A stretch of 32,608 nucleotides of DNA from Nitrospirota bacterium. GTDB lineage: Bacteria; Nitrospirota; Nitrospiria; SBBL01; JAADHI01. A program made the translations under genes and the position numbers. Below, one piece after another: positions 7,476 to 13,934 of the stretch. The DNA is taken from assembly GCA_029261155.1 (NCBI GenBank), contig JAJDBW010000030.1, positions 1 to 32,608 of the forward strand, in the 5' to 3' direction. Within the stretch, counting starts at the first letter, position 1; each line of letters starts with the position of its first letter. The notes under the pieces were generated by a model. The model was given only the letters and a program-made list of their open reading frames with translations. It searched no databases and was not told where the DNA came from.

Positions 7476-8282
7476 TTAGGCGGGTTGAATGCATCGAAAA
7501 CCGACATCGCTGATGGTCGCCTGTGGCGGGGCGAAAAGCCGAAAGGTTGTCGTAGAGTGAAATTTCAGAACCTCGTGGTGAATCTCAGGCGGGAAATGAC
7601 CGATCGACGACCAAGAATTTCCGCGGATCACTTTAAGCTGCTCTCCGTACTTGGTGCTCTGATAAGCGTTTCCAGGGTAGGGCGAGTACCAGTCTGCAGT
7701 CCATTCCCAGGCATTGCCAACCATGTCGTACACGCCAAAGGGGCTTTGTCCCTCGGGATAAGTGCCGACGGGTTGAAGGTTGCCGGTTTTTCCTCCGACA
7801 TTTGCTTTGTTGACATCGAATTCACCTTCCCAGGGGTATTGCCTGCCTTCAATCCCCCTCGCAGCTTTTTCCCACTCGGCCTCACTGGGTAATCGACCGC
7901 CCTTCGCGCGGCAATAATCTTGCGCTTCATCCCACTTTACCATGACGACTGGAAAAGAATCGTCTCCCTTGGCGTAGACACCGTTTTCCCAATAGGGCGG
8001 GGCCGGACGATTGCTCTCCTGTATAAATTCGGCGTATTCTGCATTGGTGACTTCATTCCTGTCGATGAAATAACGGGGGAGATACACTTTTCGAGCCGGA
8101 CCTTCATCCACGAGCCAAGGTTTCACGATGCCGTGTTCTTCGGCCAACAGGCTTTCATCGATCTGATCCGTTCCCATCAAAAATTCACCCGCAGGAATGC
8201 TAACCATACCTTCCGGTGCTTTTCTAAAACACGCTGAAATTAGAATAGAGATCGATAAACAGAGGGCTAAGGAAAGGCGCAT
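7476..8282 (-). CDS. SUMF1/FGE-fold lipoprotein without catalytic cysteines
   Basis: A 268-residue lipoprotein. The signal peptide ends in a lipobox (LISAC, Cys18), so it should be anchored in a membrane facing the periplasm. The rest is a formylglycine-generating-enzyme (sulfatase-modifying factor) domain: MVSIPAGEFLMGT, RNEVTNAEYAEF, GRLPSEAEWEKAARG, VYDMVGNAWEWTADWY, VIRGNSW and DVGFRC. True formylglycine enzymes carry two copper-binding cysteines after the RGGSW motif; here the stretch reads SSIGHFPPEI and has none. It is therefore not a sulfatase activator and probably a binding or assembly protein. It is the first gene of the operon with pabB and pabC and is divergent from two cytochrome c genes, which may be its true partners. 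Confidence 0.85.
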   Translation of the reverse strand: MRLSLALCLSISILISACFRKAPEGMVSIPAGEFLMGTDQIDESLLAEEHGIVKPWLVDEGPARKVYLPRYFIDRNEVTNAEYAEFIQESNRPAPPYWENGVYAKGDDSFPVVMVKWDEAQDYCRAKGGRLPSEAEWEKAARGIEGRQYPWEGEFDVNKANVGGKTGNLQPVGTYPEGQSPFGVYDMVGNAWEWTADWYSPYPGNAYQSTKYGEQLKVIRGNSWSSIGHFPPEIHHEVLKFHSTTTFRLFAPPQATISDVGFRCIQPA

Positions 8283-8315
8283 TTGGGACTCAATATCCTC
8301 GAGAAAAACTGTGCC

Positions 8316-8345
8316 ATTCTACTTGAGAAAATAAAAAGGTGTCAA
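8316..8345 (-). promoter_or_regulatory. Sigma-70-type promoter for the SUMF1-pabB-pabC operon
   Basis: On the minus strand a perfect TTGACA (8340-8345 read backwards) is followed after 18 bases by TAGAAT (8316-8321), about 34 bases before the start codon at 8282. It is back to back with the cytochrome promoter. Confidence 0.55.
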
Positions 8346-8357
8346 TCTAAAAATAGG

Positions 8358-8387
8358 TTGACAGGCTTACAAGAGTCTATATATATT
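8358..8387 (+). promoter_or_regulatory. Sigma-70-type promoter for the tandem cytochrome c genes
   Basis: TTGACA (8358-8363) and TATATT (8382-8387) are separated by 18 bases. The expected transcript start, near 8394, lies downstream of the in-frame codon at 8386, so translation must begin later, at 8437. Confidence 0.6.
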
Positions 8388-8436
8388 GAAACTTGGTCTA
8401 TCGATCTACAAAATAAAAAGTTCGAGGTCCGCGTCT

Positions 8437-8892
8437 ATGCTTTTAATGAAGATTTATTTCACAAAACTGGGTTTTGCACTGTTATTTTTGTTTGGCTTCA
8501 ACCTGAGCCCTGTGATCGCAGCCGAACGCGATCCCTTGCTCCCGCGTGTTCCTATAGATCAAATGGATGAAGCGAGACGATGGAAAAATCCTTTTCCTGC
8601 AACTCCCGAAAATATCGCCAAGGGACGCGCGCTCTTTACAGGAAAAGGTACTTGCTTTACCTGTCATGGTCACGAGGGTCGAGGCGACGGTTTTGCAGGG
8701 GCAGGCCTTGATCCGGCACCTCGAAATTTCCATAATCCCAGATTAAAAATGAAATCCGACGGTGAATTTAATTGGATTATCCATAACGGAAGCGCAGGGA
8801 GTGGCATGCTTTCCTATGCGCCGGGTGTAGTCACTTCCGAAGAGGCCGCCTTAATTATCCTCTACGAAAGAAGCCTCCATGACATTCCTTAA
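8437..8892 (+). CDS. Periplasmic c-type cytochrome, first of a tandem pair
   Basis: A protein of about 151 residues (from ATG 8437) with a hydrophobic export signal (LGFALLFLFGFNLSPVIAA) and one mono-heme site, CFTCH. It is followed by GHEGRGDGFAG, the usual class I cytochrome c loop. A candidate distal Met ligand lies in GSGMLSYAP. Before the heme it carries the short motif KNPFPATPENIAKG, which is also present in the next gene. The start at 8437 is preferred over upstream in-frame codons because it follows GAGG and lies after the predicted transcript start. Likely a soluble periplasmic electron carrier; its donor and acceptor are not shown here. It overlaps the next gene by 14 bases. Confidence 0.85.
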   Translation: MLLMKIYFTKLGFALLFLFGFNLSPVIAAERDPLLPRVPIDQMDEARRWKNPFPATPENIAKGRALFTGKGTCFTCHGHEGRGDGFAGAGLDPAPRNFHNPRLKMKSDGEFNWIIHNGSAGSGMLSYAPGVVTSEEAALIILYERSLHDIP

Positions 8893-9352
8893 CTTCCGAA
8901 AGTCGAAAGTGAAGAACCCCTTGATACGATTGTTTTACTGGATTAGCCCGTTTCTTTTACTTATCGTGTCCATCTCTTTTGCCGCAGAGCCTGATCTCTC
9001 TAAGCCCAGGGTCCCTTCCGCGCAACTCAAAGAAATTCAAGCCAAGAAGAATCCGTTTCCGGCCACAAAGGAAAATATAGAAAAAGGCAAGGCCCTCTAT
9101 CAAGGAAACGGCACTTGTTTTACCTGCCATGGCAAAGAGGGGCGGGGCGATGGATTGGCGGCCCCCGGCCTGGACCCTTCACCCAGAAACTTCACCAATA
9201 CGGCTTTTCATGCCATGCGTACGGACGGTGAGCTCTTTTGGGTTATTCGCCACGGGATTCCCGGCACAGCAATGATGCCCATGGTCGGCAGCGTGATTAC
9301 AGAAGAAGAAGCCTGGCTCGTTCTCCTCTACGAGCGTAGTTTGGGAAAATAA
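8879..9352 (+). CDS. Periplasmic c-type cytochrome, second of a tandem pair
   Basis: A 157-residue protein with a hydrophobic signal segment (LFYWISPFLLLIVSISFAA) and one heme site, CFTCH. It is collinear with the preceding gene: RVP near the mature N-terminus, KNPFPATKENIEKG, then GKEGRGDGLAAPGLDPSPRNF, then LLYERSLGK at the end. The distal ligand is probably a Met in GTAMMPMVG. The pair clearly arose by duplication and the overlap of 14 bases implies coupled translation, so the two may work together as a heterodimer or act in sequence in one electron-transfer chain. A terminator follows 30 bases later. Confidence 0.85.
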   Translation: MTFLNFRKSKVKNPLIRLFYWISPFLLLIVSISFAAEPDLSKPRVPSAQLKEIQAKKNPFPATKENIEKGKALYQGNGTCFTCHGKEGRGDGLAAPGLDPSPRNFTNTAFHAMRTDGELFWVIRHGIPGTAMMPMVGSVITEEEAWLVLLYERSLGK

Positions 9353-9383
9353 CGAGATGTTTTTTAGAAGAGGGTGAGATAAT

Positions 9384-9416
9384 AAAAAAAGGGGCTGAAT
9401 AAGCCCCTTTTTTTAT
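9384..9416 (+). terminator. Intrinsic terminator after the cytochrome genes
   Basis: An A-run, GGGGCT (9391-9396), a five-base loop, AGCCCC (9402-9407) and a T-run. The A and T runs make it able to work in both directions. Confidence 0.9.
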
Positions 9417-9488
9417 TTCGAATATAAATGCATCGATCTAAGCAAAACCACGTTTTCAGTTTGAACTTGAAAACGTCCGATATTAAAG

Positions 9489-9562
9489 TGCGCCCAGAGG
9501 GATTCGAACCCCCGACCCCTTGGTTCGAAGCCAAGTACTCTATCCAGCTGAGCTATGGGCGC
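9489..9562 (-). tRNA. tRNA-Arg (anticodon TCG)
   Basis: On the minus strand the sequence folds as a full cloverleaf. The acceptor is GCGCCCA/TGGGCGC, the D-arm AGCTCAGCTGGATAGAGT, the anticodon stem CTTGG/CCAAG with loop CTTCGAA (anticodon TCG, reading CGA) and the T-arm GGGGGTTCGAATCCCTC. The discriminator is A. The CCA end is not encoded. Confidence 0.95.
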
Positions 9563-9662
9563 ATGGCTTCGGTATCGCGCAGGAACAGTGTTTTGTCATA
9601 AAAATAGACAACGCAAAATCACTTAAAATTCCTTTATAAATAAAGCTTTTTAAGGCCTTGCC

Positions 9663-9989
9663 TCATTTTTTTACATTATCTATTCCATACCAGCGGCGAT
9701 CGCCACTACGTCGATTTTGCGCTGCAGCCTCTTCACTGCTGATCTTTCTGCGTTCATCTCCCTGTCTCCGTTCTCCTCCCGTGTGTTCATAAATAAGGGT
9801 CTGGAAGGTCTTGAGCTCGGTGCTATCTAAGAGCCGTTCGGGATGATCTGATGAGATCACTTCTTCAATTTGGGAGAACATCTCCGGAATATAGTTTTCT
9901 AAATTATAAACATCTGTGTTTTTTTCAATCATTTTCGCTTCCAGCGCCAAAAGTGCCGTCGTTTTTTCGTTAATAGCCTTTTTATCCAT
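9663..9989 (-). CDS. Hypothetical protein with Arg-rich tandem motif
   Basis: A 108-residue soluble protein between two tRNA genes. I do not recognise a named family. The first 70 residues look helical and acidic (AINEKTTALLALEAKMIEKN..., SQIEEVISSDHPERLL). The tail carries a repeated basic motif, GGERRQGDERR and then NRRSGDRRW. Such (G/S)xDRR repeats often occur as tails or linkers in bacterial signalling proteins (PilZ or GGDEF neighbourhoods), where the role is unknown. It has no signal peptide. It may be transcribed with tRNA-His from the promoter at 10128-10156, because both lie on the minus strand only about 50 bases apart. Confidence 0.6.
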   Translation of the reverse strand: MDKKAINEKTTALLALEAKMIEKNTDVYNLENYIPEMFSQIEEVISSDHPERLLDSTELKTFQTLIYEHTGGERRQGDERRKISSEEAAAQNRRSGDRRWYGIDNVKK

Positions 9990-10038
9990 TATCTAGTCCC
10001 CACGTTATTTATGCGGCTCGGCTAAAAAAATATTGAAC

Positions 10039-10114
10039 TGGGGTGAGTGAAGGGAATCGAACCCTCAACCACTGGAGCCACAGACCAGTGCTCTGCCATT
10101 GAGCTACACTCACC
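10039..10114 (-). tRNA. tRNA-His (anticodon GTG)
   Basis: A minus-strand cloverleaf with anticodon loop CTGTGGC (GTG). The extra 5' G(-1) at 10114 faces discriminator C73, the identity mark of tRNA-His. The acceptor is GTGAGTG/CACTCAC and the T-arm GAGGGTTCGATTCCCTT. The 3' CCA appears to be encoded (10039-10041), unlike the tRNA-Arg gene nearby. Confidence 0.95.
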
Positions 10115-10127
10115 ATCGGAAAAGGGG

Positions 10128-10156
10128 ATTATAGCATAGAGAAACTTTTAAATGAA
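10128..10156 (-). promoter_or_regulatory. Promoter for tRNA-His (minus strand)
   Basis: A perfect TATAAT on the minus strand (10128-10133) lies 14 bases before the tRNA 5' end. A weak TTCATT -35 (10151-10156) lies 17 bases upstream. Confidence 0.5.
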
Positions 10157-10165
10157 AGCACTCTC

Positions 10166-10194
10166 TTGACACTGAATAAAAAAAGAGATACCAT
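10166..10194 (+). promoter_or_regulatory. Promoter for rpsU
   Basis: TTGACA (10166-10171), 17 bases, then TACCAT (10189-10194). The transcript would have a leader of about 115 bases before rpsU. The -35 box lies only 10 bp from the -35 of the divergent tRNA-His promoter. Confidence 0.5.
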
Positions 10195-10317
10195 CCAAGA
10201 CTGTGGCTATACCGCTAAGCATTCTTTTCTTAGTATCCACCATCTAGTTGATTTAAAAGGCTTTTTAAAGATAGGGCGCCTCAAGACTTAGAGACATAAA
10301 AGGAGAAGGGGATATAT

Positions 10318-10512
10318 TTGATTAAGGTATACGATAATCAGATTGAAAAAGCACTAAAAGCGTTAAAACGACAATTGGCTAAAGAGGGCTTGTTAAAAGA
10401 ATTAAAACGGAGAAGTTTTTACGAAAAGCCTTCGGTAAAACGCAAGAGGAAACAAAAAGAAGCTAGGAAAAAGCGGATTAAAGCACAACGGTATCTTTCC
10501 CTCCCGCGCTAA
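10318..10512 (+). CDS. rpsU: 30S ribosomal protein S21
   Basis: A 64-residue basic protein with the S21 pattern: a VYDNQIEKALKALKRQL opening, then LLKELKRRSFYEKPSVKRKRKQ and a lysine/arginine-rich tail. S21 joins the small subunit near the anti-Shine-Dalgarno region and helps initiation. The start is TTG at 10318, fixed by the strong AGGAGAAGGGG ribosome binding site 7 bases upstream and by the family's conserved N-terminus; there is no nearby in-frame ATG. Use of TTG for a ribosomal protein is notable, and two other genes close by also use it. Confidence 0.95.
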   Translation: MIKVYDNQIEKALKALKRQLAKEGLLKELKRRSFYEKPSVKRKRKQKEARKKRIKAQRYLSLPR

Positions 10513-10751
10513 GCACTTCGATTTTTTCAATTTTCGTTTTCAGGGCATTTTTATTTCGGTCGTGATCTTGTCCTTAAAAGGCTTTCCTTTCTGTTAAGAG
10601 CCTACGGGATCTTTTATGTGGCTTCACTCTTCCTGGGCAAACAAGCTTTCACGCTATAGATATTTTAACTAGACATCGATTTTTAATTGTTTTAAGACCT
10701 GTACCTTTAACATCCTTCGACACTCGGTCCTTACATCAGATAGAGATAGAA

Positions 10752-11156
10752 ATGGATATAGAGCGAACCACTTTTTTTACCATTGATGCAGAGGACAAAC
10801 CGGGGCAACTTGCGCGTTTTTCGATGCTGATGTCCGAGAAAGAAGTAAACCTTGGATGTGTCTGGAGCTTTGGCACGGGAAGAGGAAACGCCGAAATAAT
10901 CGCCATTCCCAATAACCCGCACAAATTTAGAAAATTAGCACTAGAGGCAGACTGGACCTTTGAAGAAGGGAGCTGCTTCCACTTGGTTGGCGAAGATCGT
11001 CCCGGCGCTTTGGCCGACACGCTTGACCGAATTGCTCAGGAAGGCATTAATCTCCATTCCGTAAACGCGATCGGGTTCGAGACGCGTTATTCCGCCTATG
11101 TTTGGTGCGACGAAGACGATGTCGAAAAATTAAGAAAAATCCTAAAAGGTTGGTAA
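10752..11156 (+). CDS. Tandem ACT-domain protein
   Basis: A 134-residue protein made of two ACT domains, about residues 5-68 (FTIDAEDKPGQLARFSMLMSE) and 73-132 (FHLVGEDRPGALADTLDRIAQ). Each opens with the D-x-P-G turn that binds amino acids at domain interfaces. There is no catalytic domain, so it is likely a small-molecule-sensing regulator or a structural partner, as in stand-alone tandem-ACT proteins. The ligand is unknown. It lies 140 bases before the ATP synthase operon on the same strand, but the gap contains a possible promoter, so co-transcription is uncertain. The ribosome binding site is weak (GATAGAGATAGAA). Confidence 0.85.
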   Translation: MDIERTTFFTIDAEDKPGQLARFSMLMSEKEVNLGCVWSFGTGRGNAEIIAIPNNPHKFRKLALEADWTFEEGSCFHLVGEDRPGALADTLDRIAQEGINLHSVNAIGFETRYSAYVWCDEDDVEKLRKILKGW

Positions 11157-11227
11157 GTATCCAGGGTAGCAAGGAATCTAATTTAGCAGGTCATTACAAA
11201 ACAAGCACGATAATCTGGATAATCTGA

Positions 11228-11252
11228 TTGACAATAATTTAGCGTATATGAT
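11228..11252 (+). promoter_or_regulatory. Possible promoter of the ATP synthase operon
   Basis: TTGACA (11228-11233) and TATGAT (11247-11252) are both good boxes, but the spacer is only 13 bases, which is too short for ordinary sigma-70 use. One of the two may pair with a weaker partner. It is about 45 bases before atpZ. Confidence 0.3.
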
Positions 11253-11296
11253 AGACATACCCGTTTTTAATTCGTCTTCGATATTTCTGGAGTTTC

Positions 11297-11533
11297 TTGG
11301 TCCCTAGAAAAGGCGAGCAAACGAGCTGGCGATATTTACAACGATATGCTAACTTAGGATTTGAACTCGTTGTTGCCGTGTTGATCGGCGCAGGTGTTGG
11401 ATACAGTTTAGACAAATTTCTTGAAACAAAGCCCTGGTTCTTTTTGATCGGTTTTATATTCGGTGTGGCCGCGGGGTTTTTAAATATCTATCGTCTTATC
11501 GGGTCTCAAAGAGACAGAGGAAGAAAAAATTGA
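11297..11533 (+). CDS. atpZ: AtpZ/AtpI-type ATP synthase accessory protein
   Basis: A 78-residue membrane protein with two transmembrane helices (about 18-37 and 45-65) joined by a short loop (LDKFLETKPW), the pattern of the AtpZ/ATPase_gene1 family (PF09527). These proteins precede atpI and atpB in many F-type operons and have been linked to Mg or Ca supply or to assembly of the c-ring. The start is TTG at 11297, with GGAG just upstream; the next candidate would cut into the conserved helix region. Its stop overlaps the start of the next gene by four bases (TTGA), which implies coupled translation. Confidence 0.8.
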   Translation: MVPRKGEQTSWRYLQRYANLGFELVVAVLIGAGVGYSLDKFLETKPWFFLIGFIFGVAAGFLNIYRLIGSQRDRGRKN

Positions 11534-11838
11534 TTCACTCCCTGGTGATGGGTTTTTTTTTGGCAATCGTTTATGCGTACTTCCTCCAGAAATCTACATT
11601 TAGAGTGACGAAGCATGCGGGTTCTCTAATACGCCCTTTTCTACTCGGGAGTGTCGTGCTCCGTATCGTTGTTATTTCTTGCATTTTCTTCATATTAACT
11701 CAATTCTCGGTTTTTAATATTTCCTACGTTCTCATGGCGTTCCTTATTGGGATTTCCTCCCTTCTCTTTTTGAAAGCAGGTAACTTAATTATGACTGGAA
11801 CTAAATCGGTAGGCACGCAATCCCAGAGGAGACTTTAA
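11530..11838 (+). CDS. atpI: ATP synthase subunit I-like membrane protein
   Basis: A 102-residue hydrophobic protein with three or four predicted membrane segments (for example LVMGFFLAIVYAYFL, LIRPFLLGSVVLRIVVI and VLMAFLIGISSLLFL). Position and topology match AtpI, thought to act as a chaperone for c-ring assembly. Sequence identity within this family is always low, so the name rests mostly on context. It starts at a TTG codon inside the atpZ stop region and ends sharing one base with the ATG of atpB, so the three are tightly coupled. Confidence 0.7.
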   Translation: MIHSLVMGFFLAIVYAYFLQKSTFRVTKHAGSLIRPFLLGSVVLRIVVISCIFFILTQFSVFNISYVLMAFLIGISSLLFLKAGNLIMTGTKSVGTQSQRRL

Positions 11839-12593
11839 TGGAAGAAGGCGGCGGGGCGGTCGATCCCCTTCATCACTTCGAACTACATAACATCAAGGAA
11901 ATCGATCTTTTTGGAATTGATTTATCCATTACCCAAGCCGTCCTATGGATGTGGATTGCAGCGGGACTTGTCTTTATCGTACTCACCTTTGTCGCAATGA
12001 CATTAAAAAAGTACCCCAAGGGATTGCAGAACCTGGTTGAGGTACTTGTCGGTTTCCTTCGTAACGAATTGGTCATTAATGTTATGGGCGAGAAAGGAAA
12101 ACCCTGGTTTCCTTTAATTGCCACGATGTTCTTTTTTATCTTGTCCTCCAACCTATTAGGGCTTCTTCCCGGATCTTTTACCGCAACTGCAAATATAAAC
12201 GTTACGGCAAGCTTGGCCATCATCGTTTTTTTTCTGGTCCAATTTGCGGGGATTAAAAATCATGGTTTTGTCGGCTATTGTAAGGGTTTTGTCCCCTCCG
12301 GCATCCCGGCATGGGTGCTGCCCATTATGATTCCGATTGAAATCATCGGACTGTTCGCAAAACCTTTTTCGCTTGCTGTTCGTCTTTTCGCTAATATGAT
12401 GGCGGGCCACATGGTGATTTTGGTGTTTTTATCGATGATCATCCTTTTTAAGAGCGTCATCATTACGCCTTTGCCTTTGATCGGGGTGGTTATCATGATG
12501 GCCTTTGAAATATTCGTTTCATTAATTCAAGCTTATATCTTTTCTATACTCACGGCCTCCTATATCGGAGGCGCCATCCATATGGAACATTAA
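11838..12593 (+). CDS. atpB: ATP synthase subunit a
   Basis: A 251-residue integral membrane protein and the stator half of the proton channel. The C-terminal helices carry the hallmark SLAVRLFANMMAGHMV with the essential Arg182, which faces the c-ring carboxylate. About five or six membrane helices can be seen, and the conserved PWFPLIATMFFFILSSNLLGLLPG stretch lies at about 89-111. The length is normal for the family. It starts at ATG 11838, sharing its A with the stop codon of atpI. Confidence 0.97.
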   Translation: MEEGGGAVDPLHHFELHNIKEIDLFGIDLSITQAVLWMWIAAGLVFIVLTFVAMTLKKYPKGLQNLVEVLVGFLRNELVINVMGEKGKPWFPLIATMFFFILSSNLLGLLPGSFTATANINVTASLAIIVFFLVQFAGIKNHGFVGYCKGFVPSGIPAWVLPIMIPIEIIGLFAKPFSLAVRLFANMMAGHMVILVFLSMIILFKSVIITPLPLIGVVIMMAFEIFVSLIQAYIFSILTASYIGGAIHMEH

Positions 12594-12636
12594 TTCGGGT
12601 TATTCGCTACAGATTTTTTATTATAAGGAGGTGGAG

Positions 12637-12849
12637 ATGGAGTTTTTAGGAGCAGCACTTGGAATTGGTCTGGCCGCACTCGGGACAGGCCTTGGAATGG
12701 GATTCATGGTGGGTAAGACCATGGAGGCCATGGCGCGGCAACCTGAAATATCGGGTGAATTGAGAACCACGATGTTGATCGGTGTCGCCTTTATTGAGGC
12801 CTTGGCACTTTATGCCTTGGTGATTAGCTTCTTGTTGGTCTTTAAATAA
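12637..12849 (+). CDS. atpE: ATP synthase subunit c
   Basis: A 70-residue proteolipid of the rotor ring, with two helices joined by the conserved polar loop (ARQPE, 33-37). The ion-binding carboxylate is Glu54 (AFIEALALYA). Sodium-type rings have Gln in helix 1 and Glu-Ser-Thr in helix 2; here helix 1 reads GTGLGMG and Glu54 is followed by Ala-Leu, so the ring is most likely proton-driven. The start is ATG 12637, six bases after AAGGAG; the in-frame GTG at 12631 abuts that site and is too close. There is a 43-base gap after atpB, and the strong site suits the high copy number needed. Confidence 0.97.
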   Translation: MEFLGAALGIGLAALGTGLGMGFMVGKTMEAMARQPEISGELRTTMLIGVAFIEALALYALVISFLLVFK

Positions 12850-12862
12850 AGCGAGGTAAATC

Positions 12863-13363
12863 ATGTTCGAGGCAGAACCGGGATTAATTATCTGGACCTT
12901 GGTCACCTTTGGTGCACTACTGGCGCTTTTGGCCAAGTTTGCCTATAAACCGATTGTTGCACTCCTCGAGAGCCGCGCAGTCACAGTACGTGAGGACCTT
13001 GAGGCTTCCGAAAATGCCAGGAAAGAAGCCGAGGCTTTGCTTGTTCAGTATCAAGCGAAACTCGACGAAGGCCGTGCTGAAGTCCAAAAGATGATCGAAG
13101 AGGGTCGGACTGTCGGCGAAAAACTTAAGCGGGAAATTATGGAGAAAGCGGCCGAGGAATCGAAAGCCTTGGTTAAAAAAGCGCAGGAAGAAATTGAAAG
13201 AGAAAAAAAGAAGGCGCTCATGGAACTCCAAGGACAGGTTGCAGAACTGTCTGTTCAAGTCGCGACCAAGATGATATCCGAAACCTTGCAGCCGGAAGAT
13301 CATGAAAAATTGATCGAGGACGCTCTTTCGCGGGTCAAAGAGGATTATGCCAAAATTCGATAG
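12863..13363 (+). CDS. atpF: ATP synthase subunit b
   Basis: A 166-residue peripheral-stalk protein. One N-terminal membrane helix (IIWTLVTFGALLALLAKFAY, about 8-27) is followed by KPIVALLESR and a long, highly charged coiled coil to the C-terminus. It dimerises and links subunit a to delta/alpha. Only one b gene is present, so the stalk is a homodimer, not the b/b' pair of phototrophs. It overlaps atpH by 17 bases. Confidence 0.95.
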   Translation: MFEAEPGLIIWTLVTFGALLALLAKFAYKPIVALLESRAVTVREDLEASENARKEAEALLVQYQAKLDEGRAEVQKMIEEGRTVGEKLKREIMEKAAEESKALVKKAQEEIEREKKKALMELQGQVAELSVQVATKMISETLQPEDHEKLIEDALSRVKEDYAKIR

Positions 13364-13934
13364 CGAACTCCATAATCTTATTCAAGGCTATAGTCTCGCC
13401 TTATTTGGTGTGGCAAAATGTGAAGGGCTGATTGATCGGATCGAGTCGGAATTAACTGACTTGCGTGACACCTTATCATCAAATGAAGAACTCTTGCCTT
13501 TTTTAAAGGACCCAAAAGTAACGCCAGAGGGAAAAAGAAAGGCACTCAGTGAACTCTTAGGGGACAAGATTTCTCCGCTGATTCATTTTCAGCTATCGCT
13601 TGCCATTGAGCAGGGGCGAGCCCCACTCTTGCCCGCCATTATTGATGGATTTTTTGATTTAACGGCAGAATCGCGAAAGAAGATCACCGCTAAAGTCACG
13701 ACCGCTATTGCACTCTCCGAATCGGCTATTAAAAAAATTGAGACCACACTTTCAGACCTAGCGGGAGAACCTGTTTTTTTGAAAATGTCTGTGAACCCTG
13801 AGATTCTAGGCGGTATTACGGTGCACTTGGGAGACCGGATCATTGACGGGAGCCTCAAGGGCCAGATGGATCAATTGCGGGAAGGCATTTCGAGGAAGAT
13901 CTTAACCGAGAAGGGGAATGCTCTTGAAAATTAA
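13347..13934 (+). CDS. atpH: ATP synthase subunit delta
   Basis: A 195-residue stalk subunit (OSCP-type) that caps F1 and binds the N-terminus of alpha and the b dimer. An N-terminal helical domain (about 1-110) is followed by the C-terminal part with the conserved [19 protein letters not shown] (about 167-185), the usual delta ending. It starts inside atpF and ends inside atpA, so all three genes are translationally linked. The AGAGGA before its ATG lies within atpF. Confidence 0.93.
   Translation: MPKFDSELHNLIQGYSLALFGVAKCEGLIDRIESELTDLRDTLSSNEELLPFLKDPKVTPEGKRKALSELLGDKISPLIHFQLSLAIEQGRAPLLPAIIDGFFDLTAESRKKITAKVTTAIALSESAIKKIETTLSDLAGEPVFLKMSVNPEILGGITVHLGDRIIDGSLKGQMDQLREGISRKILTEKGNALEN

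Noticed and set aside
7476-8282. Formylglycine-generating enzyme or ergothioneine EgtB
   Set aside because: The catalytic cysteines are absent and the protein has a lipobox; no DinB domain is present.
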